The notes under the pieces are model-generated. The model saw only the letters and a list, made by a program, of their open reading frames with translations, was not told the DNA's origin and ran no database searches. The translations under genes were made by a program, and so were the position numbers. DNA of 35,048 nucleotides from Mycobacteriales bacterium. Lineage in GTDB: Bacteria; Actinomycetota; Actinomycetes; Mycobacteriales; SCTD01. Each line of letters opens with the position of its first letter. Positions within the stretch are counted from its first letter, which is position 1. The stretch covers positions 126,509 through 161,556 of the forward strand of contig JBBDWV010000017.1 of NCBI GenBank assembly GCA_040902655.1. Reading direction: 5' to 3'. Shown piece by piece: positions 5,711 through 14,600 of the stretch.

Positions 5711-7288
5711 GTGAGCCGTGACCTCCTCCCGGCCAGAGTTCCGTCCCGCCGGTCGCTCCTGCTGACACTGGCCGCGGCAGCCGCACTCATCGGCGCCGTG
5801 CTCGCCGGCGGTGAGCTCCCGCCCCAAGACCCCGGCGCTGCCGGCCAGCCGCAAGTTCTTGATGAGGTGGCGGTCACGGCGATGAACCAGATCGTCGGGG
5901 TGTCGAACAACTCCCCGATGATCCTTGCCGACCCGGCCGAGCCGCGTTTCGTGGTGATGGCGAACCGCCTGGACGCGCCGGACTTCAGTTGCGCGCTTCA
6001 GGTGTCGGGCGACGCCGGGCGCAGCTGGGTGTCGGCGCGCCCCGTTCCGGTTCTGCCTGCGGGGGCGCAGAAGTGCTACGCCCCGGAGGTCGCCTTCGAC
6101 CGTGCTGGCCGGTTGCATTACCTGTTCGTCGGGTTGGCCGGCGCGGGTAACGAGCCGGTCGGGGTGTTCCTGACCACCTCCGAGGACCGCGGCCGGACGT
6201 TCACCGAGCCGCGGCAGGTGCTCGGGGCGCGTAACTACGCCGTCCGGATGGCGGTCGACCCTGAGCTCGGTGAGACCGGGCGTCTGCACCTGGTGTGGCT
6301 CGCCGCGACGTCCGAGCCGTCGCTGGGTGGTTTCGGTCCGCCACCGAACCCGATCCTGACCGCCTACTCCGACGACGGTGGCCGGACGTTCACCGACCCT
6401 GTGCAGGTCAGTGATCCGGCTCGGGAGCGGGTGGTCGCTCCGGCGCTGGCGTTGGGTCCGGACTCGAGTGTGCACGTCGGCTTCTACGACCTGGGCCGGG
6501 ACGCGATCGACTATCAGGGCCTGGAGGGGGCGGTGTGGGAGCAACCTTGGACGTTGCTGCTGTCGACCTCCCGCGACGGCGGTCGCCGCTTCGAGCCCGC
6601 GCGGGTGGTGGATGCGCAGATTGCCCCCCCCGAACGGGTGATGCTGATCTTCACGATGGCCCCGGCCGCGCTGGTCGCCGGCTCCGGTGGGCTGGTGTGC
6701 GCGGCCTGGACCGACGCCCGCAACGGCGACGCCGACAGCCTCGCGCGCTGTTCCCCCGACCACGGCCGGACCTGGCAGGACATCACACGGCTCAACGACG
6801 ACCCGCTGGGCAACGGCGCCCGGCAGTACCTGCCCCGGCTCTCGCTGTCCCCACAAGGACGCTTGGACGCGGTCTTCTTCGACCGACGGGACGACCCGGC
6901 GAACGTGCTCAACCACCTCTACCTGACCTGGTCGGCTGACGGCGGGCGCAGCTTCACACCGAACGCGCAGATCTCCCGCGCACCGTCGGACACCCAGATC
7001 GGTCAGCAGTACGTACACGCCTCAGCCCGCGGCCAGTACGAGATCGGAGCCCGCCTGGGTCTGCTTTCCCAGCGCGTCGGGGCCGTCGCGGTCTGGCCCG
7101 ACACCCGCCACTCCGAGTCCGGCGGCACCGGCCAGGACCTGTTCGCCGCCACCGTCGGCCTGCCCGACGCAGGTCGGCGGTTCGGGACGGTCGAGATCGT
7201 CGGAACTGCCCTGATCCTGGCAGTACTGATCGCTGTAGCGACCCTCGGCCGGCGCCACCGGCGGCAGCGTTCCCAGGCTGCCGCGTGA
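5711..7288 (+). CDS. BNR/Asp-box beta-propeller surface protein 2 with LPDAG sorting-like signal
   Basis: A 525-residue paralogue of the 2669-4237 product. It has an N-terminal signal (about 12-36), six Asp-boxes (SGDAGRSW, SEDRGRTF, SDDGGRTF, SRDGGRRF, SPDHGRTW, SADGGRSF), the conserved NRLDAPDFSCA and QKCYAPEVAFD stretches, and a C-terminal hydrophobic helix with a GRRHRRQR tail. LPDAG stands at 484-488, exactly 42 residues from the end, as LPRTG does in paralogue 1, so it is probably a variant sortase signal. No sialidase FRIP motif is seen. GTG 5711 is the apparent start but has GGAG directly against it, so the start is uncertain. The stop overlaps the next start (GTGA, 7285-7288). Confidence 0.87.
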   Translation: MSRDLLPARVPSRRSLLLTLAAAAALIGAVLAGGELPPQDPGAAGQPQVLDEVAVTAMNQIVGVSNNSPMILADPAEPRFVVMANRLDAPDFSCALQVSGDAGRSWVSARPVPVLPAGAQKCYAPEVAFDRAGRLHYLFVGLAGAGNEPVGVFLTTSEDRGRTFTEPRQVLGARNYAVRMAVDPELGETGRLHLVWLAATSEPSLGGFGPPPNPILTAYSDDGGRTFTDPVQVSDPARERVVAPALALGPDSSVHVGFYDLGRDAIDYQGLEGAVWEQPWTLLLSTSRDGGRRFEPARVVDAQIAPPERVMLIFTMAPAALVAGSGGLVCAAWTDARNGDADSLARCSPDHGRTWQDITRLNDDPLGNGARQYLPRLSLSPQGRLDAVFFDRRDDPANVLNHLYLTWSADGGRSFTPNAQISRAPSDTQIGQQYVHASARGQYEIGARLGLLSQRVGAVAVWPDTRHSESGGTGQDLFAATVGLPDAGRRFGTVEIVGTALILAVLIAVATLGRRHRRQRSQAAA

Positions 7289-7848
7289 GGACCAGGCCGG
7301 TTCTGCCCGTCGCCGTCCTCAGCGCGGCGCTGCTGTCAGCCTGCCAGTCACCCACCGGAGCGCCCGTCGCGGCTCTGCCACCGGGCCCGCAGGTAGTGCA
7401 GGTCACGATGACCGAGTACGGCTTCAGCTACGACCCGACGATCACCGCCGGCCGGGTGCTGTTCCGGGTTCGCAACACCGGCACTGTCGTGCACAGCCTG
7501 AACATGCTGCCCTTGACCGAGGACATCCCCCCGATCGACGAGCAGATCCGCGGTGACCGGCGGCTGGCTGTGCGCCCCTTCGCCGGCTTCGAAAGCCTTC
7601 GGCCAGGAGCCGACACGACGTTCGCCGTCGATCTGGCACCCAACACCCGGTACGCCTTGCTGTGCTTCGAGGCCGACGATGAGGGAGTGTCACACCTGTT
7701 GCGTGGGATGAACTCCGAGTTCCGGACGGCGCGCGCGGGCCCCCCACCCCCACCCCCACAGCCACCCCAGCAGCGACAGCGGCACATCGAGCCCGTAGAA
7801 AGCCGAACGCTGACTTCAGAGTTTCTTCAGGTTCGGCTGCCACACTGA
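7285..7848 (+). CDS. cupredoxin-like lipoprotein 2
   Basis: A 187-residue protein. The lipoprotein signal ends in LLSAC (Cys20), followed by a cupredoxin-like domain (about 35-152) and a Pro/Gln-rich C-terminal extension (about 153-187) absent from paralogue 1. The candidate metal ligands match the paralogue: His in VVHSLNML, Cys in ALLCFEAD, His in GVSHLLRGM and the following Met (C-x9-H-x4-M). The stretches EDIPPIDEQIRG and FAVDL are also shared. Its GTG start overlaps the BNR2 stop, the same coupling as in the inverted copy. The last codons overlap the CTTCAG promoter of the next gene, so the C-terminal extension partly encodes a regulatory site. Confidence 0.84.
   Translation: MRTRPVLPVAVLSAALLSACQSPTGAPVAALPPGPQVVQVTMTEYGFSYDPTITAGRVLFRVRNTGTVVHSLNMLPLTEDIPPIDEQIRGDRRLAVRPFAGFESLRPGADTTFAVDLAPNTRYALLCFEADDEGVSHLLRGMNSEFRTARAGPPPPPPQPPQQRQRHIEPVESRTLTSEFLQVRLPH
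7814..7846 (+). promoter_or_regulatory. CTTCAG direct-repeat promoter for five-Cys gene 2
   Basis: CTTCAGA 7814-7820 and CTTCAGG 7825-7831 (11-bp period, spacer GTTT), then 9 nt and CACACT at 7841-7846. It lies inside the 3' end of the cupredoxin gene. The -10 is the weakest of the set. The expected start is near 7853. Confidence 0.68.
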
Positions 7849-7909
7849 CCGGGCCACCAGCCGGTGAGGCGCAACTTACTCGGGGGCACCCCCAGAAGAG
7901 GACATGGAC

Positions 7910-8536
7910 ATGACATGCAGATCTCTGACGCGCAAGGCATCGTTGCTCGGCTTCACAGCCGGCACGCTCGTGCTGTCGATGACAGGCAGCGCCTACGCCT
8001 GCACCTACTTCTACGGCAAGCTCACGGTGACAGCGACAAGCCCAACCGATCCGCTCCTGACCAGTAGCGCGTTCACCGACGGAGCAGGGGGCTATTCACC
8101 TAACGCGCTGGAAGAGGGCGGAGTACACGGGTACTGCCCCATACCGGCACCCGTAGACAACCGCACTGGTTCGGCGGCCTCCGCAGCTTATCCCGCGCAA
8201 GGCATGTATAAGGCAGAAACCTTCGGTCTGCAGGTCGGGCCCACCACGACATGCGTGACGCAGAACCAATTGACGGGTGAGCTAGGGGGGAACGCGACCC
8301 ATGATGTGCGCTGGCTGAACATGAAGAACGCGGTCAGTCAGTACTGCGTGTCTCCGAATAACGATGCTGTGATTGAAAGCAAGGGCTCGATTACGCTGAC
8401 GGATGGAGTGGGCTCTGGAGTCTTCCCACAGGGGACAGCGGCCGCTGGCGAAGTAGTCAAGGTCTGCATCAGGAACGATGAGTCATTGTCAAGCACCGGA
8501 GCCTCGGCCCCGGATGTGAAGCTCCTCATGATCTGA
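7910..8536 (+). CDS. small secreted five-cysteine protein 2 (mature N-terminal Cys)
   Basis: About 208 residues: a signal peptide (1-30, ending SAYA) and a mature chain from Cys31 (ACTYFYGKLTV). Five mature cysteines match those of the 4350-4895 protein (N-terminal Cys, HGYC, TTTC, QYC, VKVC), along with an F-x-G-x-[LM]-T-V start and a T-[LV]-x-DG-x-GS stretch near the C-terminus. An odd cysteine number leaves one residue free for a mixed disulfide, a dimer or lipidation. ATG 7904 is also in frame, but GAGG (7898-7901) is better spaced from ATG 7910. There is no membrane segment and no known family recognised. Codon use is less GC-rich than in its neighbours (for example around 8290-8400). 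Confidence 0.75.
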   Translation: MTCRSLTRKASLLGFTAGTLVLSMTGSAYACTYFYGKLTVTATSPTDPLLTSSAFTDGAGGYSPNALEEGGVHGYCPIPAPVDNRTGSAASAAYPAQGMYKAETFGLQVGPTTTCVTQNQLTGELGGNATHDVRWLNMKNAVSQYCVSPNNDAVIESKGSITLTDGVGSGVFPQGTAAAGEVVKVCIRNDESLSSTGASAPDVKLLMI

Positions 8537-9029
8537 GATGCTGAAGATCACCTGTGAGTCGCAGGGTGCAGTCCTCGGATCTTCAGGGTGTCGCTGATCC
8601 TGTGAGCGGGACCGCGGGCAGTAGACGGATTGGGGACCGCCCTGCTCGGGACCGTCCTTTTGCCTCGTTGCGGGGCACGCCATGCATGGTGACCTGTCCC
8701 ACATCACCAAGCGCGCGTGTCCCGCTGCGACTCGAAGGATCCCATCGTGCGTCGTCCCCTGCTCGCCCTGTGAGGCTGGAGCGTCGCGGTGAAGGCTACT
8801 GCACGCGCCGTTGTGGTTGGCGGCGGCGCCCGCAGGTGTGGCCGAGGATAGTCGGCCGCTGCAGGCCACTTCAGCCGTCACCGGCGTGAGCCGGTTGCGC
8901 AGTGACTGGACAGCGTTGCTGGGCAGGCGTCTGGTCGGGTGGTCGCCGACTCGGCTGTCGCGGTTGCCGACAACCGCCGGATCTCTGCGTGGCAACGGGC
9001 CTAGGCACGTGCGGGAGACCGGGGCGTCG
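8537..9029. other. gene-poor 493-base stretch with inverted CTTCAG half-sites and a possible gene relic
   Basis: No convincing gene is seen. CTGAAGATC (8541-8549) and GATCTTCAG (8578-8586) form a 9-bp inverted repeat around 28 bases. This may be a weak terminator of the five-Cys gene or a single-copy inverted version of the regulator half-site. A GTG at 8789 opens the short peptide KATARAVVVGGG, which resembles the N-terminus of FAD-dependent oxidoreductases of the dimethylglycine/sarcosine dehydrogenase type, but it ends after 20 codons. The frame leading into the NHL gene from 8811 shows no protein-like pattern. Confidence 0.4.
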
Positions 9030-11528
9030 ATGCAGATGAGCCTGCGCGCCGGCAGGGCGGGCTTGGTGGTCGCGCTGTGCCTGTTGGTCACCTTGGCGGC
9101 GCCGGCGCCGGCGGCTTCACCGGGGTTGCTGCGGGCTCCGGGCCCGGTGGCCACGGTGGACACCGTGGCCGGACCCGGTTTCTGTGCAGGAACCTCAACC
9201 GCGGATCCGGCTTCGTCCGCGGTGGGCGCGGTCGCTGCCGATAATGCTGGTGCCTTGTGGTTCAAGTCTGATGCTGCGGATGACGGCTTGGTGACCACGG
9301 TGTTGAACAGCGGGTACGTCGTGGTGAACCGGGTGGGTCCAGCGAGGTCTACCGGCCCGGCTGCGAAGGGAGCGGATGCTCGCCCGAGGTCGGCGTCCTC
9401 GCTGACGGCTGACGGCACCGGCGGGGTGCTTGTGGCGACCTCGAGCGCGATCCTGCAACTCGACAAGGGACTGATGACTGTGGCCGGGGCCAGCTCGCCG
9501 ACGACGGCCCCGGCGGGACTACCAGGCTCAGCCAGCGTCGGGGATGGTGGTCCGCTGCGGGCGGCCCGGTTCACCCGGATCACTGCTGTCACCGCCGACC
9601 GCGCGGGCAACGTGTACGTCGCGGACGAGATCGAGCCCGCAGCAGCCAGGATCAGCCTGCGTTTTTTGAACCGCAGCAACCAGCCGGTGACTTTCTATCC
9701 CGGCACCCCCGACGCGCTCACAGTCCCTGCGGGGATGATCGACACGATCGCGGGTTCCGTCGGGAGCACGGCCGGCTCGGGGCCTGTGGGTTCATCGGTG
9801 GAGGCGGTCGCGCCGGCGCTGGCGGTCGCACAGAGGCGGTTGTATCTAACGGCCGCGCTTGGCGGGCCGCGTCCCCGGGCGCAGGTGCGGATGCTGAACC
9901 TGGCCGGAACGGAGCTGTCGGCTCACGGCGTGACGCTCGCCGCTGGCGCGTGGGAGGTTCTCACCGAGGTGGTCGGCGGCGCCGGGGCCTTTGCCGTTGG
10001 CGTGCGGCCGGTGTCAGCGCTGTCGGGTATCGCCGCGGATCGGGAGGGGAACCTGTTCCTGGCCGAGCAGGCCAATCATCGGATCAGCCGACTGGACCCG
10101 GCCGGAACCGTGGCGACGGTGGCCGGGACGGGTGTGGCCGGGTTCGACGGCAACGACCTGCCGGCTGTGCAGGCCCGTCTTGATCGGCCGGTGGGGGTGG
10201 CGATCGGGTCGGGTGGACGGCTGTTCATCTCCGATGCCGGCAACGCCCAGGTCCGGGTAGTGGACCGGGCCGGGACGATCCGGGCCGCGCTGGGCAACGG
10301 TGCGGCGCTGCGCTGGACCTGTGCGGCGGGGGCGGGGGCAGGGTCGGCGGGGGCAGTGCAGCCGGAGACGGCACGGGTCGGCAAACCCGACAGTCTCACT
10401 GCCGATGCGAGCGGCAATGCCTATTTCGCGAGCGCACTGCTCGGCCGGGTGTACGGCATCGCGTCGTCGGGCGAAGTGCGCACTGTCATCGACGCTGGAA
10501 CTGCCGGTGCTGCGCCACCGCCGGACGGTCTTGGCCAGGTGAGCAAGATGACGGCGGGCCCATCCGGGGCGCTGTACCTCGGGGACCAGGCCGGGGTTCA
10601 TGTGCTGAACCTGGGTAGCGCACCGCTGAGCGCGCACGGCCAGCTCATCGCCCCGGGTGCGCTCGCCGCTGTCGCCGGCGGTGCCAGGGCCTCCACGTTC
10701 GTGCTCGACGGGAAGGGGAACCTGCTGCTGGCTGACGACGACGACACGCCGGAGAGTTCCTACCGCGGCCGGGTGCGCCAGGTCGATCCGCAGGGCACGA
10801 TCACAACAGTGCTTCAGGGTGCCGGGCGCCCTGCGGATCGCGGCATGGACCTCACCCGGTGCTGCGGCTACATCAGGGGCCTGACCGCCGACCTCGCCGG
10901 CAACCTCTACCTCGCCGACGTCGGGGTGGAGCCCCCCCCGCGTGTGGATGGGCGGATTGTCGCAGCCAGCCCCTCGGTACACCGGGTGTGGTTCGTCAAT
11001 CGGAGCGACGTGCCAGTGGTAGCGCATGGTGTGCCGGTGCCGCCGGGCGAGACCGCGTTGATCGCCGGCACGGGTAGCGCCGGCACCGATCAGATCGGTG
11101 CTGCGGCGCTGCAGACACGCCTCCCCTCGGTGGGGCCGCTGGCCCTGGACCGGTCGGGCAACCTGTACATCGTCAGCCGCGCCGACCACACCATCCGTCA
11201 GCTCGACCCCCGCGGCCTGCTCACGACCGCTGTCGGTACTGGGCAGGGGAGCTTCAACGGCGATGAGCGCAAAGGCCCGCTGACGGCGCTGAGCGCGCCC
11301 ACCGACGTGGTGCTCGACGCCTGCGGCAACCTGCTCATCGCCGACGCCAACAACGACCGGGTCCGTCGGTTGAACCTGGTGACGTCCTGCCCAGCTGCTC
11401 TGGCCGTAGCGCCACCCCCTGCCGGCAGCCGGTCGCTGCCGGTTCCGGCCGCTGCGGCTGCCGCGCTCGTACTGATCGGGACGGCCACGGTGCTGAGCAC
11501 GCGCCTGCTGCGAAGGCGCCGCCGCTGA
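9030..11528 (+). CDS. NHL-repeat beta-propeller surface protein
   Basis: About 832 residues: a signal peptide (about 1-30, ending APAPAAS), a long extracellular region built of NHL-type repeats, and a C-terminal membrane helix ending in RRRRR. Clear repeats include NLFLAEQANHRISRLDPAG, RLFISDAGNAQVRVVD, NLYIVSRADHTIRQLDP and NLLIADANNDRVRRLN, each followed by a T-V-A-G-T-G or similar turn. NHL propellers bind proteins or glycans, and no catalytic motif is visible. Related inserts (FLNRSNQPVTFYPGTP, WFVNRSDVPVVAHGVPVPPG) appear twice. The start is ATG 9030 (ATG 9036 is an alternative), which gives a normal signal peptide, and the upstream extension is rejected. No CTTCAG pair precedes it, so it may rely on read-through or another promoter. 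Confidence 0.83.
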   Translation: MQMSLRAGRAGLVVALCLLVTLAAPAPAASPGLLRAPGPVATVDTVAGPGFCAGTSTADPASSAVGAVAADNAGALWFKSDAADDGLVTTVLNSGYVVVNRVGPARSTGPAAKGADARPRSASSLTADGTGGVLVATSSAILQLDKGLMTVAGASSPTTAPAGLPGSASVGDGGPLRAARFTRITAVTADRAGNVYVADEIEPAAARISLRFLNRSNQPVTFYPGTPDALTVPAGMIDTIAGSVGSTAGSGPVGSSVEAVAPALAVAQRRLYLTAALGGPRPRAQVRMLNLAGTELSAHGVTLAAGAWEVLTEVVGGAGAFAVGVRPVSALSGIAADREGNLFLAEQANHRISRLDPAGTVATVAGTGVAGFDGNDLPAVQARLDRPVGVAIGSGGRLFISDAGNAQVRVVDRAGTIRAALGNGAALRWTCAAGAGAGSAGAVQPETARVGKPDSLTADASGNAYFASALLGRVYGIASSGEVRTVIDAGTAGAAPPPDGLGQVSKMTAGPSGALYLGDQAGVHVLNLGSAPLSAHGQLIAPGALAAVAGGARASTFVLDGKGNLLLADDDDTPESSYRGRVRQVDPQGTITTVLQGAGRPADRGMDLTRCCGYIRGLTADLAGNLYLADVGVEPPPRVDGRIVAASPSVHRVWFVNRSDVPVVAHGVPVPPGETALIAGTGSAGTDQIGAAALQTRLPSVGPLALDRSGNLYIVSRADHTIRQLDPRGLLTTAVGTGQGSFNGDERKGPLTALSAPTDVVLDACGNLLIADANNDRVRRLNLVTSCPAALAVAPPPAGSRSLPVPAAAAAALVLIGTATVLSTRLLRRRRR

Positions 11529-11536
11529 CTCGATAA

Positions 11537-11552
11537 GCGCGCTCCGGCGCGC
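11537..11552 (+). terminator. short GC hairpin after the NHL gene
   Basis: GCGCGC-TCCG-GCGCGC, a 6-bp stem with a tetraloop, lies 8 bases after the NHL stop. There is no T-run, so it is at best a weak terminator or a 3'-stabilising hairpin. Confidence 0.35.
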
Positions 11553-11587
11553 CGTCCACCTTGAACGGCGTGACGATCCCCGCCCGG

Positions 11588-11620
11588 CTTCAGGGATTCT
11601 TCAGGAAGCTGCGTCAGCAT
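11588..11620 (+). promoter_or_regulatory. CTTCAGG direct-repeat promoter for the Kelch/IPT-FtsH operon
   Basis: CTTCAGG 11588-11594 and 11599-11605 (spacer GATT), then 9 nt and CAGCAT at 11615-11620. The predicted start near 11627 excludes the upstream in-frame codons from 11561 and supports ATG 11672, which has GAGGAG at 11654-11659. Confidence 0.73.
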
Positions 11621-11671
11621 ATCTGTCAGGCCCGCGCCACCCGTGCATCAGCTGAGGAGCACACCCGCCCG

Positions 11672-14600
11672 ATGACCGACCCGTTCCTTCCCACCGCCGA
11701 GGGCCGCTCTGGCTGGACCGGCCACCGACCGCGCCACCATCGTCGCGGTGTCCGCCGGCTCGCGGCGCTGACTGCCGTCGCGGCTCTGGCAGCCTCCGCG
11801 CTGGCGCTGCCCGCTGCGTCCGCTGCAGCTTTGCCTTCAGCGGCGGCCGGTGCCGGGTCGTGGTCAGCTGCCGCTCCACCAGCGAAGCCGGTGTTCTATC
11901 CGCGCTCAACGCGGTTGGCTGACGGGCGGGTGCTCGCCGCCCACCGCGAGCCCGCGGAAACAGATGTGGACGGTTGCGGATCTTTCCCCCTGCCAAGGTG
12001 CCTCACGCAGTTCGCGATCTATGACCCCAGCACAGACCGGTGGACCCCAACAAGCAATCCCGGCATCCGCAAGTCGATCGCCTTGATGACCGCGTTGCGG
12101 GATGGAGGTGCTCTTGTCGCCTTTGTAAGCAGCGGGACTAGCGACTACGTACCGCCACAGCATTTCCGGCCGAGTCCGGCCGGGGGAACCTGGACAGCCG
12201 CGAAGAACTCGAGTTATTACCGGGCTAACTTCTCCTCCCACACGTTGGTCGAAGGCACGCAGGAGCAGTGCGGTCCCCACTGCGGCAAGGTGCTGATCGC
12301 CGGCGGCGAAAATGATAGCCCTAACCCGCATCCCAATGACCGTGATGTATCGCGCAGCGCCGAGCTGTTCGATCCGGTTACGGACAGCCTCACGGTGACG
12401 GCACCCATGCCCGACAGGCACAATACGGGTAGCGGGACCTCACTACCCGACGGCCGCATCCTCACCACGTGCGGCACCTACCTTTTTGATCCGAAGAATG
12501 AATCGTGGACGCTTGCGGGGGACCCCCCCCTCGGTGGTGACTCACCTTGCGGCTCCCCCGGGTCCTCGCGGTCGCTGCGTTTGCTCGACGGCAAGGTGCT
12601 CGCTTTTTCCTCCAACTCGGCTGGCGTGTTTGATCCGGCTGCGGGAGAAGTGGATCCGTTGTCAGGTCGCCCGAGAGGCAGGTGGAGCGCGATTGCTACC
12701 TGTCCGCAAAACTGTTTTGCTCCGGTGTTGTTGCCCGACGGCACGGTCCTGGCGATCAACCGGCTCAAAGTCGCCCACGTCTTCGATCCGGCCAGCCTCG
12801 AGAATTCGTCCGTTCCGCTGTGGACGCGGGCACCGGATCCGGCACCCGACGATTCTACCGCGAAGTTTGTCACGCTGGATGGCCTCGGTGGGGGGGTTGG
12901 CAACAAGGTTCTGGCCGCTGGGGAGAGCGGCCCGAAGGACGCTCGGGTGGGGGTGGCGCGGCTGTTCACGCCTGCCGGTCCGGTGTTGGAGCTGCTGGGG
13001 GCTTCGGCGGCGGCCGGGTTCAGCTGTGGTGGCACAGAAGTGACGCTGTCAGGACGTGGCCTGGCTGAAGCGTCGGAGGTGCGGTTCGGGAAGGTCTCGA
13101 TCCCCAGAAAGGACTTTGTGCGCCTGACGGACACCTCGGTCACGGTGAACAGCCCGGCGCATGTTCCGGGTGAGGTGGGGGTGTCGGTGATCGTGCAGGG
13201 GCGGGGGGTGGCCGGGCCGGCGTTCCCGACCTTCACCTTCACCCGCCCCGGCCCGGGGCGAATCGATTTGCTGGACCCGAACCGGGGCCGCGCGGCGGGT
13301 GGTACCGGCGTGAACATCAGGGGTCAATTCGCCGGTGAGTGCGTGCGGTCGGTCTCCTTCGGCGACGCGCCTGTGTCTTTCACAGTGGGTCCTGCCGTCG
13401 GGGAGCAGGGGACGGCGAAGGTCATCGAGGTGATCAGTCCGCCGCACGCTCCGGGTGAGGTTCGGGTGGGGGTGCAGATCGACCCCGGCCCTGTTGCTGA
13501 GGACCCTGCTGTTCCAGGTGCTGTGGGGCCGCTGGTTCCCGCGCCCCCCACGTCGCCGCCGCGGCCGGCATCACCGACCGTGCCGGCCCTGCCCGCCTCA
13601 CCCGGCGCCGATGTCTTCACCTACCTGAGCCTGCCGCAGGTCAGCGGGATCGAGCCGTCGTCCGGGTCGGGCTTGGGGGGTGGTGAGGTGCAGATCAGTG
13701 GCAGTGGTTTCCGGGATCCTGAGCAGGATCCGGAGCAGGAGGTGCCCGCGGATGCGGCCGCACCGAAGGTGACCATCGACGGGCAGCCGGCGACGGTGGT
13801 GAGTTATTCGGACACGAAGGTGACGGTGCAGGTGCCGCCGCTGGCTGCCGGCAGGCCGTCCGGGGAGAAGGTGCCGGTCGCGGTCAGCACCGACCCGCGG
13901 GGGGACTCGAAGCCGTCCCCGTTGTTCACCTACCGCCCGGGGGTATCCGGGCTCACTCCGCCGTCGGGGCCGATGGAGGGCGGCACGGCCGTACGCCTTG
14001 CCGGTAGAGGGCTGGCGCAGGTGAGCGAGGTGCAGCTGCGCGGGCAGCCGGCGACGATCACAGCCCGCTCCGAGAGCGAGTTGGTGGTGACCACCCCGCC
14101 GCATTCGGTGGCCGAGGCGGTGCCGGTCCAGGCGCTGGTCGGGGAGTTGCCGTCGTTGGAGAAGGTGCTGTTCTCCTACGACGCGCCGCCGCCGCCTCCG
14201 CCGGGTGCGCAGGCCAATGAGGGTGCGCCGCCGCCGCAGCAGAACGCTTCGGGAGGTCAGCCGGCGCCGCCGGCTGGCACCGGTGGTGCTCCGGCACCGG
14301 CGCCTGGGCCGGCTCCTGCGCCGGCTCCCGCGCCAGGGCAGGCACCCGCGCCGGCGTCCGGTCAGGCTCCGGCTCCGCAGCCGGGTCAGGCTCCGCAGCC
14401 GGGTCAGGCTCCGCAGCCGGGTCAGGCTCCGGCGCCCGGTCAGGCTCCGGCGGGTGCGCAGGCGCCCGCGGCCGGTCAGGCTCCGGCGCCGGGTCAGGCT
14501 GCTGGGCAGGTGCTGTCGGCGGGGCAGGCGCCGGTGCCGGGGCAGGCGGGAGTGCAGGCGCCGGCGGTGGCGCAGGCGCCGGGTCCGGTGTCGGCTGGCG

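Noticed and set aside
8811-9029. N-terminal extension of the NHL protein
   Set aside because: The residues show no signal or domain. The start at 9030 gives a normal signal peptide directly.
11561-11671. N-terminal extension of the Kelch/IPT protein
   Set aside because: The CTTCAGG promoter and its -10 lie over these codons, so they would not be on the main transcript.
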